Source: Dicyema japonicum (lineage: Eukaryota; Dicyemida; Rhombozoa; Dicyemidae). Taken from it: 64,000 nt of DNA. The stretch spans positions 1,043,652 to 1,107,651 of the forward strand of contig RDEW01000009.1 of the NCBI GenBank assembly GCA_011109175.1. The letters are read 5' to 3'. Position 1 is the first letter of the stretch; each line of letters starts with the position of its first letter. Position numbers and translations under genes: made by a program. The notes under the pieces are model-generated. The model was not told where the DNA came from. It did not search any database and saw only the letters and a list, made by a program, of their open reading frames with translations. Shown piece after piece: positions 23,330 to 34,319 of this stretch.

Positions 23330-24420
23330 AGTTTGACATCTCATCCTCAATATCATCTGTACTTGGACTTAATCGTGAGGGTCACGGAAAGGAGTCACTA
23401 TTAAGACCAACATTCGTTCTTTTATGGAAGACCTATTTCCCCAGTTACCCTACATCTTTTAACCAAATGCGGGAGATACATGGTCAGAACAGGGAAATCG
23501 AAGTGCTTCGTCTCAAGAGAACTGTTCGTTCTAAGTTAATCGAAGATGGACCTCGCGCAGCCATCAAGGCACTTTCTTAAAGTGTACTGAGAAAACCAAC
23601 TCTCGATGACTACAGTATTTTATTGAGAAAGCATCCGTTTCCGTCTCAGAACCTACGCCCAGTCGCTCCCCCGACCAGAGTGAGTCTCCAGACTACATCA
23701 AATTATGAAGTACTCCTCGTAGTAAGGAATTTTGCCCCTAGTAGCAGTGGCAACTCGATGGAATGAGACCTGGCAATCTGAAAGACCTAACTTTTTTTCC
23801 GTTAGAGATCCGGGACGTCGTCTCACGAATTCAATTACCTAACTTATGAATCGGATTCTGTCCGTGATTACTTCTCGAAGTTGCCCCCACGTTCTGTTCT
23901 CCGTCAACTTGATAGTCTTCGATAAGAAAACTGTAGAGTACGACTGGTTACGGTCGAGTTTGTCTTCAGGAAGCTAGCTGCCAAGTCGGAGTTTTTCTAG
24001 GATGCGAGGTCGCTGTATATTCCGTTAGAACATTCTGGAGTCGTGAATTGAAAGATGACCTAATATTTTTGAAATTGTGAATCAGTCTTATAGTCTACCT
24101 TCATCCTTACTATTCGGGGACTACGTAATCCCACCGTCTACCCGAATGCAACATGGAGATCACCTTGAATCCCTTTGTTCTGTCTTTCAATCGAAATAAT
24201 CAACAAACTTCATCACCTGCCCCTCAACCTGTATTATCTGGATGATGGTGTTCTTGGAGGACTCCAAGATACTGTCTTGAGGGATTTGGAGGTTTGATGA
24301 ATCCTCATGGAAGTAGGCCACACTGCTGGTCTGACTCGGATGGATTGGAAGACTCGGAGGAGCTATTTCTTGAAGATGTAACTTCTGTTTCTAAACGATC
24401 TGAAAAAAACCACAATTTTA
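23330..24420 (+). pseudogene. LINE (YLDD/WDATC family), reverse transcriptase
   Basis: Degraded long copy. The reading moves between frames: LLRPTFVLLWKTYFPSYP, RSKLIEDGPRAAIKAL, then NFAPSSSG (equivalent of SSSGGVDGL in the 54700 copy). Next come PNIFEIVNQSYSLPSSLLFG and a catalytic LYYLDDGVLGGLQDTVLRDL near 24226-24290. The YLDD box is intact here, whereas the 43364 copy has YLND. The copy breaks up after about 24420. It probably represents the pre-mutation state of the motif best within this window. Confidence 0.75.
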
Positions 24421-24429
24421 GAAATCGGA

Positions 24430-25725
24430 AATGCTATCGTGGTTTGGAGATCTGGTGATCGACGATGATTTTGACAGCAAACTGTATTTCGAGGGTTAGA
24501 AATTTTTGCAGGCAAATGTGGTTAGTGATAACCTTCATAGAGTTAATTGGAAAATTCTTTGAATCGTCAGCGATAATAGATTAAGGTCCTTTATATGACT
24601 TAAGGGTTGGCCAAGCAGCACTGTTATTCCATGGGAAGGATGAAGTAACCCATTATAGATAGTCGGAGACAAGAGTGATTTTTGGTAGGCTTTCTAGGCC
24701 GATTTGTCTTAAAGCCTGTGAGGTTGACAAAGCACCCTCTTGCTACTGGAGAGTGTCAAAGAGTCCATTGAATGTTCGTGACCGTAATTTTTCTGGTACT
24801 TTAGCACTTAAGTCTCGATTGCAGTTATTGCTCCTGGAAGATGCAGGTAAGTTATCCACAATTGATAAATCATGGTGAGTAGGTACTAGATTGACATTTT
24901 TGCACCTTGAGGATTCATCTAATGGGTAATATAAGTTTTCTTTCAAATCAGTCGGACGCTGTCCTAAGACAAGAAACGCAAAGGAAAGAAGACAGATGAA
25001 GGCGTATCGAGTGTTGTCCTGATATTTTTGATGATCAACCTAAAAAAGACGGCGCTCAGTCGTGATGAATCAAAAGTTAGATAGAGACGAGAGTTGATTG
25101 AGATAAAGACACTTATAAACATAAGATAAGATGAAGACAGGTGAGGGAGAAAGATAATTCCTTTAACGAGAGTCCCCAAGGATGACTGGTGTGACCAGTT
25201 ACAAAGGAATTTGTCGGTCTTTTTAGTCAACTTGTAACATCCAAAATGTCCGACGTTTAAACAATAAAAACATTGTTTCTTCATTCCGAATTGACCCATT
25301 ATAATACGGTCTGCAAGCACAATCTGGTTGAGTTTTCTGTTCAATTAACTTTCGACAAACTTAGACAAACCCCAAAAGACGTATTTTCCATGGTAACGCG
25401 AAAAATTAATAATTTTTAGTAAAAATGATGTTTTTGTGAAAAATTCAAAGTAAAGTTTTTATGAAAAGTCTCCATTATGGCCTGAGGCATTGAGCACGGA
25501 TTTACCTCCCACTACGTGGTTGTGAGCCAAATTATCTGTAAAAGCCATCCCGTCATTCTAGCTTCACCCTTCCGATTCTTCGAAATCTGATAAAATAAGT
25601 TCTCGGGCCAATAACGCTAGACAAGGTCAAAGAAAAAATCAAAGTCATTGATGAAAAGCTTAATAGAACTAAAATTAAAACAAAAAGAATACAAAATTTT
25701 ATTATAAAAAGCATAAAAATAATAA
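24430..25725. other. No gene recognised; one unassigned minus-strand frame
   Basis: No named feature. A minus-strand frame at 24964-25344 (126 codons) starts MNRKLNQIVLADRIIMGQFG and has a cysteine-bearing CFYCLNVGHFGC word. Its spacing does not fit a retroviral zinc knuckle, and the second half is hydrophobic AT-driven sequence. I leave it unassigned. Confidence 0.25.
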
Positions 25726-25733
25726 TTATAATA

Positions 25734-26090
25734 CAGTCGGACCCCGGGTGGAGCATTCGAGTGCCCCAAAAAGTGTGAGTAACTTTAAAATATTATCTTC
25801 GACAAAAGATTTTGTTTGAAATTTTTTGAAAAAAGCTGTTTCGTCACAATTAAATATATTGTTGAGACCAAATGTTCGATAATAATAATTCAAATTATCG
25901 AAAGAAGATTTATTCCCACTAATTGATTTGAAAAACAATTCATGTCTCTTCTTGAACCGTTCAAGCCAACCATTTGACGCTTTGAATTGGGTAAAATTTA
26001 TTTTTTGAAATGTTTTTGTTCCTGAAACTGGAAAATAATTTTCTCTTAAGCGGCGAAAATAACTGTAAATTAGGTCATCAAAAATAGCTT
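25734..26090 (-). pseudogene. Tigger/pogo-like transposase fragment
   Basis: On the minus strand the 70-codon frame 25726-25938 contains NIFNCDETAFFKKFQTKSF, matching the first DDE aspartate motif (N-x-DET-FF/LF) of CENP-B/Tigger transposases. The element seems to end at 25734 with a TA followed by CAGTCGGACCCCGGGTGG, a plausible terminal repeat. No opposite terminus was found. It is a different subfamily from 36970-38217. Confidence 0.55.
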
Positions 26091-26689
26091 TGATTTAAGG
26101 ACTTTGAATTCAAACTAAATTCAGTTTCTTGATCTTGAACAGATCCCGTATTCAGAACCCAAATATATTTTTCTTTATCCAAATAATGGTACCAATCATA
26201 CATAGAATTTAAGATGGAGCTTTGCTAGTGTTATATTTCTTGACTGGTACTCTCTCTCAGATAATTAATTATTTTCTAATGATTTGGAAAATTTAACTTT
26301 AGTGTCAAAAGTGTCAGGAACCTAACAGTAATTATTATAGGCAACTATCGTAAAAACATAATTGTTATATTTCCACACATGCGATTTTTCGGGCCAATCT
26401 CGTCCATCCTCCCCTGTTGCACGATAAACCTCTCATAGCATCCAAATCCTCCCCACTTACGTGCCTCCGATTGATTGCCTTGAGATCCTCATCCAGCACC
26501 CCAAGTAACCACGATGAAAAATAATTTAAAATCACACGTGTAAAGTATATTATAAATAAAATAAGTGTTTAATCATAAAATAAATTAAATAAATTATGGT
26601 ACTTCAAAGTGGGGTTATTAAATTTTTTCATAAATTTAAAAATTGGTAGAAAATGACTTTTACGCACTGAGTTGACCAATTGACTATGC

Positions 26690-26985
26690 GGTCGGATAGC
26701 GCAGTGTAACGGTTGCCGGCAAGAGGCCTTAAGGTCGCTAGTACGAATCCCGATACTGTACATTCGGTTAAAGGTTCCACGCATCAATACGCGGTCATCA
26801 GTGAACTTTTCACTGCGGAATCAGATTGTCTCTATAGGACATACACCCAAAAAAAACAAAGAAGTGAAGAGCATTTCTCGATTTTCCGTCATTGATTAGC
26901 TATGATAACTGTTCTTTGCTTAAATAAAGTGTGTGTTCTGCCTGAAGGTACGATACCTGATATGTCTCCTCAGAAAGTGCATTGT
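26690..26985 (+). mobile_element. tRNA-derived SINE, copy with internal deletion
   Basis: The tRNA-like head has an A-box-like GGATAGCGCAGTGTAACGG and a B-box-like AGTACGAATCCCG. It is followed by TGTACATTCGGTTAAAGG, TTCCACGCATCAATACG, then directly GTCATCAGTGAAC. Relative to the 32036 copy about 20 nt are missing here (the GGAGTGACGTC part). The tail has ACATACACCCAAAAAAAAC, CTATGATAACTGTTCTTTGC, GTGTGTGTTCTGCCTGA and CTCAGAAAGTGC. The A and B boxes suggest internal RNA polymerase III transcription. Confidence 0.75.
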
Positions 26986-27024
26986 TGTTAATTGGTAGGA
27001 AATTTGTCATCAGAAAAAAATGCC

Positions 27025-27404
27025 TCAAATACCGAGGGTGCCCCATAGCCAGGGTGTGCTCCAAACTGAGGTCAGACTGTAGTAAAAATTTGTAGGCCCA
27101 TAACACCCCCCATTAGTATATAATGGATGATAGTCATGGACAATATTATTTCCAAATGCATAAGGACAACCACCATCATGTTTTAATTGTTGATCACATG
27201 CAAATACAGTTTCTTTAAGCATATTGTGTCACATGATGGCATGATGCCTATGGGCAACCTGTTTTTTTCGTGTTCAATATTATTTCCAAATGCATAAGGA
27301 CAACCACCATCATGTTTTAATTGTTGATCACATGCAAATACAGTTTCTTTAAGCATATTGTGTCACATGATGGCATGATGCCTATGGGCAACCTGTTTTT
27401 TACG
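27025..27404 (-). repeat. 134-bp tandem duplication with an open frame
   Basis: A 134-bp unit is repeated head to tail (27141-27274 and 27275 to about 27403) with almost no differences, so the duplication is recent. On the minus strand a 65-codon frame (27025-27222) covers one unit edge. It reads FACDQQLKHDGGCPYAFGNN, then YTNGGCYGPTNFYYSLTSVW, which is cysteine- and glycine-rich. It has no recognised family. The near-identity could also reflect an assembly duplication. Confidence 0.6.
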
Positions 27405-27582
27405 TGTTTCTATATTAACAAGATATCAATTGCTAGATTTAACAAAGAATTTATTTAAAATAATAGTAAACAATTATTTTTTTAAGTCTTGACATTAAGA
27501 CCGATCTTCTTCCGTCAGAAAATTCAACCTACAAATAAATTCGAAAAATATATTCGGCGCATTTTCCTTTCTGTAGCACAAC

Positions 27583-27752
27583 GCAATATCCCTGAGCGCG
27601 TTTGGATATCCTTATGGATAGCGCTTACATCACTAGCCATTCCAGAGGAGGGCGCCTGCCTTCTTTCCTCGCAATATCCCTGAGCGCGTTTGGATATCCT
27701 TATGGATAGCGCTTACATCACTAGCCATTCCAGAGGAGGGCGCCTGCCTTTT
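27583..27752. repeat. 88-bp tandem duplication
   Basis: A unit beginning GCAATATCCCTGAGCGCGTT is repeated with a period of 88 bp (27583-27670 and 27671 to about 27752). The copies are essentially identical through GGAGGGCGCCTGCC. It is unusually G+C-rich for the window. It lies 180 bp from another recent tandem duplication. Confidence 0.75.
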
Positions 27753-27779
27753 CTTCTGTAGTACCTTCTCTGTAGCTTT

Positions 27780-28550
27780 TCGCTACAGGGGGCATCTTGA
27801 ATGGCTCGCCCTGTGTCCTTCCTCGCCACAGTTCACGCACTTGAGAGATCTGACTTTTGATTGGCAGGCCTTCCGCGAACTTGGACCTCCGCAATTTAGA
27901 TCATTTCTGCCTCTGCTCTAGCAAAGCCTGACCTTCATGGTCAAGAGTCTTCTCCCCTTTCTTGTGGAGTTTTTCTTGATGTGTTCGACTACATTATCAT
28001 CCACGAAGTCCAGAGGAACTCCGAAGACTAGCAGTATTGAATCCAAAGCCTTAGGAATGACCCGTGGCATGTTATGTGCCCCGGGCCCAAAAGGTACCTT
28101 AGCATTGACCTTAGCTTTGAAAGCTGACGAGTCGTCCTTTAAAGCATCTCTTAAGTAAGAGATATGGAAAATTCAACATTCCCATAAAATATTATATTTT
28201 TCTGGAATATTTTTTTGTATGCAAAAATCTTGAACGATCACCATTTACAAGTGGGTTTCATCTCCCTATCATTTTGTAGCATAATTACGTCGTTCATATC
28301 GTGAAATGGCCCCATAATCCAGTCTCATAAATCTATATTCCTTCATGTTTTTCAAGTGTCATTAAATATTAAAGAAAAGAAAACTTTTAAGTTGTTGAGA
28401 TGAAATAGACAACGTGATCTGCAAGTAAGTGTAAAAGAGATTATTAGTTGCCCCTAGAACCTGTATAGTGGTCAAGTGACTGAACGGATAACACAATAGT
28501 TGTTGCTCGTTTCTGTATGAAGAGTGGCGGTATTTTTGGAAACAAAGATA
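27780..28550. other. No gene recognised
   Basis: Moderately G+C-rich up to 28150, with overlapping short frames on both strands but no motif. It may be old transposon sequence. Confidence 0.3.
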
Positions 28551-28559
28551 ACAGCATAA

Positions 28560-28934
28560 ATTGATATATCCCCATTGGAGAACCTGGTGGATGTTGAAAC
28601 AATCCAAGAAAGAACCAAGGGCACCTGGGTCGAAAACATCAAATTACTGAAAGACGTATCCGTCACAGAATGGTACTAGGAATCAGCCACTACGACGTTG
28701 CAAGAATAATTATCAGGAGTTTCCTACAACGAGACCTCACAGAATCAAAAATTGAGATTTTTTCACATCTGCAGAAGAAACAACGGCTACCATCCATGCG
28801 AATCTCTCTCAAATGGCTTCCAATACATTGGTTGCATACCTCTTTTATCAGTGATGGTACAACTGGTGACAATAACCATCGCTGCAATGATTCTCGCGCA
28901 AAAAATTAACCAATGCTTACAAAAACAATCATAA
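28560..28934 (+). CDS. Candidate gene remnant with one membrane segment
   Basis: Protein-like pieces lie in more than one frame: DISPLENLVDVETIQERTKG near 28568-28680, then a 60-codon frame (28752-28934). That frame ends with a hydrophobic stretch (GCIPLLSVMVQLVTITIAAM) and a short polar tail before TAA. This could be a tail-anchored membrane protein whose exons are joined by tiny introns, as elsewhere in the window. I could not find a consistent splice model and recognise no family. Confidence 0.25.
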
Positions 28935-29080
28935 CTACGGCGATTTTTGTAGTAAAGTCAAAATTTCATTTTTTTTAATTGTTTAAAACTTATAAAAAAG
29001 TATTTTTTAATAAAAATATTAATATAAATCAAATGTTATAAACTCAAAATTTTTTGTGATGTCAAAGTTCATTGGTTGAA
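28930..29080 (+). repeat. AT-rich MITE-like repeat R2, copy
   Basis: Begins ACTACGGCGATTTTTGTAG, then AAAGTCAAAATTTCA, AATTGTTTAAAA and ATAAATCAAATGTTATAAA. The same order of words is seen at 50468-50640 and, inverted, at 8480-8625. Confidence 0.45.
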
Positions 29081-29084
29081 TTTT

Positions 29085-29570
29085 TAAGTTTGCAGCTGAG
29101 GAAAAATTGAAGAAAACACAATTTCCGCAAATTGTGAGTCTATTTGAAAATACAAAAATGAATGTTGAAATTATTGAATTTTCGAATAATGAATATATTT
29201 TAATCTTAAATTTATTTTTTAGCTATAATAATAATTTTCAGAAAAATTACAATAAAATTTCAAAATATTGATAGAAAAATTGGACAATAAGTATCGTAGA
29301 GAATAATCCATTTTTATAGGTTACCGAAATAAATATTTATTTTGATAAAAAACATCAAACTATTTGATGAAACAATAATATATATAATATTTAAGAAAAA
29401 ATATGACAATATAAAAATATGAAAAAACACTAGAAAAATTAAGCATTTTTCTAAAATTTCTAATCGATCCAATTCAATTTTTTTTATTTTTCCATTAAAA
29501 ACATTTATTTACAAGCAATGTTGAAAAAGTGTTTCGTTGGCCATAAACGAACATAAACTATTTAAACATT
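29085..29570. other. No gene recognised
   Basis: Very AT-rich spacer. Nothing is recognisable. Confidence 0.4.
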
Positions 29571-29572
29571 TC

Positions 29573-29800
29573 AAGACCACGGTAAAAAATCGAAACTAGC
29601 AATCATGTGGTCTCGATGTGTTCTAATAAAATCCTCATCTTTGCCCGAGTTCCTCTCTCGATCTCACACATGTACGTATCGGGCGGCTGTTTGCAGAGGT
29701 GCATTGAGTCATCCGGGAATCTAGCCGCATGATGACTTCCAGGGGAGTCGGTCTGGTCCGGATCCATGTTCCCAGAGAGTCTTGGTTTTGTCATGAGGTG
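29573..29800 (+). repeat. Dispersed repeat R4, copy
   Basis: The first 90 bp (AAGACCACGGTA, then a GTG-TC word, TCTAATAAA, CCT, GCCCGAG) resembles the last 100 bp of the window (63901-64000). A minus-strand 63-codon frame crosses it but looks like repeat-derived sequence. Confidence 0.4.
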
Positions 29801-29809
29801 CCTCTTTTC

Positions 29810-31340
29810 ATGAAATTTTTCCGTATATCTGAAATGTATTAGCAGTTCCGACCTCGATCAGGTTGAGTCCATAGCTTGCAGTAACAGAAGCGACATTTGT
29901 TAGCTCTAATTTTGTAATACATGCCTGTCGCTGTGTCAGCTTAGCCTTTCAATTTTTGAGTCTGAAACACGTATTATCGCAAGATCGGTGGTTAGTTTCT
30001 GTAGTTCCCATTTTTCTTGAAATACCTGCCTTTCTTCAAGTTTTCTTTTCTTAGCTGAAATGTCATTTTAAATGGGATGTTTGTCCAATTCTTTAAAGGC
30101 AATATAATAACCGGCACGATTTCACAAATTCAATTTATTACTGTTTTGAAATTTGTTAAAATTTTAGGTATCGGAAAACAATTTCAGTATCATATGTTCC
30201 CAGTACTCCGACAAACACATGGAAGCACATATCTTGTGAGACAGTATCTTTGTACTGGGAACGGTCGTATATAAGGGAGAGAGTATATTTTAAGCGTATG
30301 AACATCTTCTGACCAGAAATCTACTGCTTTTCTTTGCTGGTGTCATTTTAATGACACGGTCTTCCCCAATGCCGGACTGTATAACAATCTGGAACTAAGG
30401 ATGGGTCGAAGATTGTATGAATTACAAGTCCATTGTCGTCTGTTTCGTTAATAGTTACTGCTTGCAAAAGGCCACGTGTTTGACATCCTATTCTAAACTT
30501 TCTATAACGAAAGATGTTCGTGTCCTCTCGTGCAAATGATGAGAATTTATCAGAAATTTTTGATTGGTATGCTAAGAGACTTGAAATATGATGATTCCTA
30601 GATTTAAATTTTTGTTCTATAGTTTTTAATATATAAATTGTTTTTTAATAATAATTAATTTAAATTACTAAAAAACTATTTAGCACGCTTTTATTAACAC
30701 GCGACTGATGGTTTTTGTTGTTAATGACCAACATGTTAATGGAACTTCGAGCCAAATATGTCTTTGGTGGACCGCGTTCTCCACGGATACAAAGTCAAGT
30801 AGAGGTAAAAAATAAATTATAAATTTAGATTTAACCAATCAACAAAAAAATGGATTTCCTCCACATCTGCTTCCAGTGGAGAGTATGGGAGCTATGTTTA
30901 TCATTTAAAAAAAATTGTTTTTGATTACAACAATTAGATACTCGAGACAACGAAACAAATGACATTCTTCATACTTATGGGATGTAAGTATTCACAGAAG
31001 CAATTCCGGAGGATTTGTCGAATTTTCTGCCTTATAAAGTGGATGAAGCAAGGGGGAGGCACGAATATATACGCAAATGCAGGACAAAATATGATTGAAA
31101 AAAGAAGGTGGAGAAACGACGAATAAACTTTAAAAGTTGATAAAAAGGTCCTTAAAAGAGGAGATCATGGCGACAATGGTATTGTACGATGAGCTTGACT
31201 GCACCATCTATGAAGTAACCAAAATTGAGGAAGATAATTGTTTTCTCAATAACAATGAGGATGAAAAAATTCAAAGGTCATGCATAAATTAAAGTGATCG
31301 AAAACGCTAAATAAATTAATAAATTATGTTTAATAATTTA
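29810..31340. other. Mostly no gene; one exon-like patch
   Basis: No named gene. Between about 30990 and 31290 there are protein-like pieces in different frames (TEAIPEDLSNFLPYKVDEAR; MATMVLYDELDCTIYEVTK followed by an acidic, Asn-rich run). These might be exons of a small host gene with tiny introns, but no consistent model was found. Confidence 0.25.
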
Positions 31341-31344
31341 CACT

Positions 31345-31500
31345 TTTAAGGGTTAGGGTTAATGTTTATAGTTTTTAGTTAGAATTAGTGTTTAAGGTTT
31401 TTTGTTAGGGTTAGTGTTTTGGGTTTTTAGCTAGGGTTAATGTTTAGGTGTTTTGGTTAGGATTTAAGGGTTTTTTGTTAGGGCTGTTTAGAGTTAAAGT
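31345..31500 (+). repeat. Degenerate TTAGGG-like minisatellite
   Basis: About six degenerate units of 20-28 bp follow each other, with consensus close to TTTTTAGTTAGGGTTAGTG followed by TTTAGGG. Individual units contain TTAGGGTT, the animal telomere repeat plus context. It is G-rich on the plus strand. It is an interstitial repeat, not a telomere end, because ordinary sequence continues on both sides. Confidence 0.6.
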
Positions 31501-32035
31501 TTCAGGTATATGGATAAGAGAACAAGGCTTAAATTAATTATTTTGGTAAAGCTATGCTCGTTATTTTAGTAGTTATTTAAATTACTAGATTTTATTTATT
31601 TTATATTTTTTAAACAAAATAAAATTATTTTAGCACGAGGATTACCATTGCTTTGTGACATTTGGTGGTTTATTTTTAATTTTGGTCCTCTCAATTTTTG
31701 CGTTCTACAGAATATTTAATATCAGAGGTAACCTTATTGGGTATATTTAAGTTGATTCTGCTATAGAAAATTTTGTAATTTTATTAGCCTCGACCATGTG
31801 TAGGCCGAGGCAACGTACTGGCCGTGACATATTACAATAATGATCGTAAAAAATACCCTTAAAGTAATTACCACCAAATAATATATTGTAAATATCAGAT
31901 CTCCACTGATTTGAAAAGTGTAATTTTTGAAACCAAATAGTCAACCAAGTGTATCATTTTAATTACTATTCTACAGGTTCACTGATAAAAATTTTTTCAT
32001 CCATCTACCGACTTTTGGATTAATGAGGTCATTAA

Positions 32036-32350
32036 GACTGTGTGGCGCAGTGTGACATTTTGCCGGCAAAAGGCCTGAATTTCGAATCTGGATATTGTAC
32101 ATTTCGAATGAAGGTTCCACGCATCAATATGCTTTGGCTTGAGGAGTGACGTCGTCATCAGTGAACATTTCACTGCGGAACCGGATCGTCTAAGAAAGAC
32201 ATTCACCCAAGAAAAAGAAAAAACCAAAGAAGTAAAGAGCTTTCCTTAATTCTCGTTCATCAATTAGCTGTGATAACTGTTCTTTGCTTAAAATATAGTG
32301 TGTGTTCTGCCTGAGACGAGCGATGGCTGATATGACTCCTCGGAAAGTGC
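32036..32350 (+). mobile_element. tRNA-derived SINE, fullest copy
   Basis: The tRNA-like head includes GTGGCGCAGTGTGAC (A-box-like), GCCGGCAAAAGGCC and the B-box-like TTTCGAATCTGG. The body is TGTACATTTCGAATGAAGG, TTCCACGCATCAATATG, GAGGAGTGACGTCGTCATC and TTTCACTGCGGAACCGGATC. The tail is ATTCACCCAAGAAAAAG, GTGATAACTGTTCTTTGC, GTGTGTGTTCTGCCTGA and CTCGGAAAGTGC. It has no internal deletion relative to the other copies and so serves as the reference. Length is about 315 bp. Confidence 0.8.
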
Positions 32351-32359
32351 GATAGTCAT

Positions 32360-33160
32360 ATTTCAGGGCAAAATTATTATTAAGACTTTTTACTGATGGC
32401 GCGGTAATTTAGCTTCAAATTTACTTTACGAAAAACCATAATTTACAAAAAATCATGCAAAAATTTATATAAAACTGCTCATTTCTGCATTCCTCCAATA
32501 ATAATGAAATTGTTAAGTTCTCAAATACAAAAATTGTTCGTCAATGTTTTAACCATCGACAGCCCTTAGGTTTTGGTCCCAATCGGTCCACTATCATTTA
32601 TGAAGTTGAAATTGACAGAGAAACTACAAATTATCGATGTCACCCAATAGTTGATGCATTCTAATGTTCATTGATCGTTTCGATCTTGACTTTTTGGCGA
32701 TATATTTGTCTGCCGTTGTCTCCTTCTGTCTGAAGTGTGGTGGTCCTCTCAAAGACGAGCTTCAGTTATATAACTATTACCACCAATTCCGACCAATTAT
32801 CAAGTTGTTTGTCATCGCCGAAGTTGTCATTATTACCAACAACGTGGGGGATACTTGGCCGATATCAAACATTTTGACTTTTCCTTTATGATTTGTAACA
32901 TACTGTACACCATCTCCGCTTATTATGGACTGACTGTCATCACAGAATCAAACGAAGTCTAAATTCTCCCAAAAGACTATATTCGGTTTACTGTTTGGAC
33001 TCACTCTGAGAAGAGGGGATTCTCGCAAACTGGTTATACTCTACCTTTTCTGCCTTTTTACTCCATATTTGACATACACATGATCTATGGTTTAATCGAT
33101 GCTGTTACCATATCAATCAAGCGGGAAAGGAGCTCAGTTTTTTTCTTGGAATAATCAGCT
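32360..33160. other. No gene recognised
   Basis: A 75-codon frame at 32664-32891 is open but shows no motif. The rest is AT-rich without structure I can name. Confidence 0.3.
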
Positions 33161-33164
33161 TAGT

Positions 33165-33397
33165 TTTTTCTCAAGAAAAACAAATTCAAAATTCGTTTCA
33201 AGGACCCCACTTTTGGGGTTATCTCTTGTCTAATTCGGTTCAATGTACTCGGACTTGGCAGGAATGAGGTCATTATTTGCGAGGAGTACAGCTGTTTTGT
33301 TTCTGTCTTTCCAGACAATTTCCGCGGTAATTTTGAAATCGATTTTAGTCGGGGGAATAAAAGGGAACTTAAGTGGCATATTTTAGGGAGACTTTAG
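33165..33397 (+). CDS. Exon-like open frame, unknown
   Basis: An open stretch with no ATG near its start and a TAG at 33395-33397. It reads KIRFKDPTFGVISCLIRFNV, then GRNEVIICEEYSCFVSVFPD, and ends KRELKWHILGRL. Composition is convincingly protein-like, with mixed hydrophobic and charged residues and two or three cysteines. A hydrophobic 66-codon frame follows at 33435-33635 and could be a membrane segment of the same protein. No family is recognised. Confidence 0.3.
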
Positions 33398-33954
33398 GCG
33401 ATAATTTTGTTGCTTCAAAGTTTGTCAAGGATTTTTGGAAATTCTGTTGGATTTTGGATTTATCAAGTTCTTTGATTTACTTTCCCGGTTAATATTTATT
33501 GTCTCCGTTTCCATTCTTGTTGTCCTAATTTTGATGTATTTTTGTCTTGATTTTAGTTATCATTCGTGGGCTGAAAATAATTATAATTTTTATTTTCACT
33601 TTTTATTCAATATTAAATTCAATTTTTTTGGTTGAGGTGGTGACGTTCCTCTCTTGCACTCATGTCGTATATGTGTTTGAATAATTCTTCCTCTACTCTT
33701 ACCTTCAAAGCTATGGGCGTCATTGGCTGGTCGAGAGGGCACTAACCAAGTCTGGATCTTCCCAAGGTTCTAAATGGTGACCTAAGACCAGTGAACAGAG
33801 CACTAAGGGAAGATGAAGACCTCAGTAGTCTGCGGAGCCTATCATCGAACAGGAGAGGGTGGGAAGACTAGTATCGAGGATCATGCGAATAGAATTATAG
33901 CTTATATGATTCTATGTCATTGAGCTCAAATAATTTTAGTAATTTAAGAGGCCG

Positions 33955-34310
33955 AGTGGAATGACTTTATTCCCATACTCCCACGGAAAATTACTCGTCT
34001 GGGACGCAACGTGTGTGGACACCTCAGGAGCCAGATTGCTGACGGCGACACACTCTCCTGGAGACGCAGCCGACCAGGCGGAGGTCAAGAACATCCATAA
34101 GTACGAATCCCTCGGAGACCACTACCATTTCGCCCCCATTGCTGTGGAGACAACTGGAACTGTAGGCGCAAAAACGGACGCCTTTCTCCACAGAATTGGA
34201 AGCAAACTCACCTCAAAAAGGTGCGAGCTATGGTAAAGACTCTGGTTGAGGCAGAGGCTTGAAATGGCGATTATCAGAGGTAACCCCCTCGCCATTCTGT
34301 CGTCCTAATT
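33955..34310 (+). pseudogene. LINE (YLDD/WDATC family) C-terminal fragment
   Basis: The frame 33961-34236 carries the conserved tail of this family: LLVWDATCVDTSGARL, then HKYESLGDHYHFAPIAVETT, with VETTGTVGAKTDAFLHRIGS. A frame break follows, then EMAIIRGNPLAIL, the normal end. This is the best-preserved copy of the WDATCVDT to VETTG region. It is 5'-truncated. Confidence 0.8.
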
Positions 34311-34319
34311 ATTGTCTAA

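Noticed and set aside
24964-25344. Retroviral zinc-knuckle (gag) protein on the minus strand.
   Set aside because: The cysteine and histidine spacing (CFYCLNVGHFGC) lacks the CX2CX4HX4C form, and no protease, RT or integrase lies nearby.
26690-26760. A functional tRNA gene, because of the A- and B-box-like head.
   Set aside because: The head does not fold into a credible cloverleaf with paired acceptor ends, and it recurs with the same 250-bp tail at other sites, so it is the head of a SINE.
31345-31500. A chromosome end.
   Set aside because: Unique sequence and a SINE continue on both sides, and the units are degenerate.
33435-33635. A stand-alone membrane protein of 66 residues.
   Set aside because: The hydrophobicity comes from T-rich codons in AT-rich DNA. 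It was kept only as a possible continuation of the exon-like frame before it.
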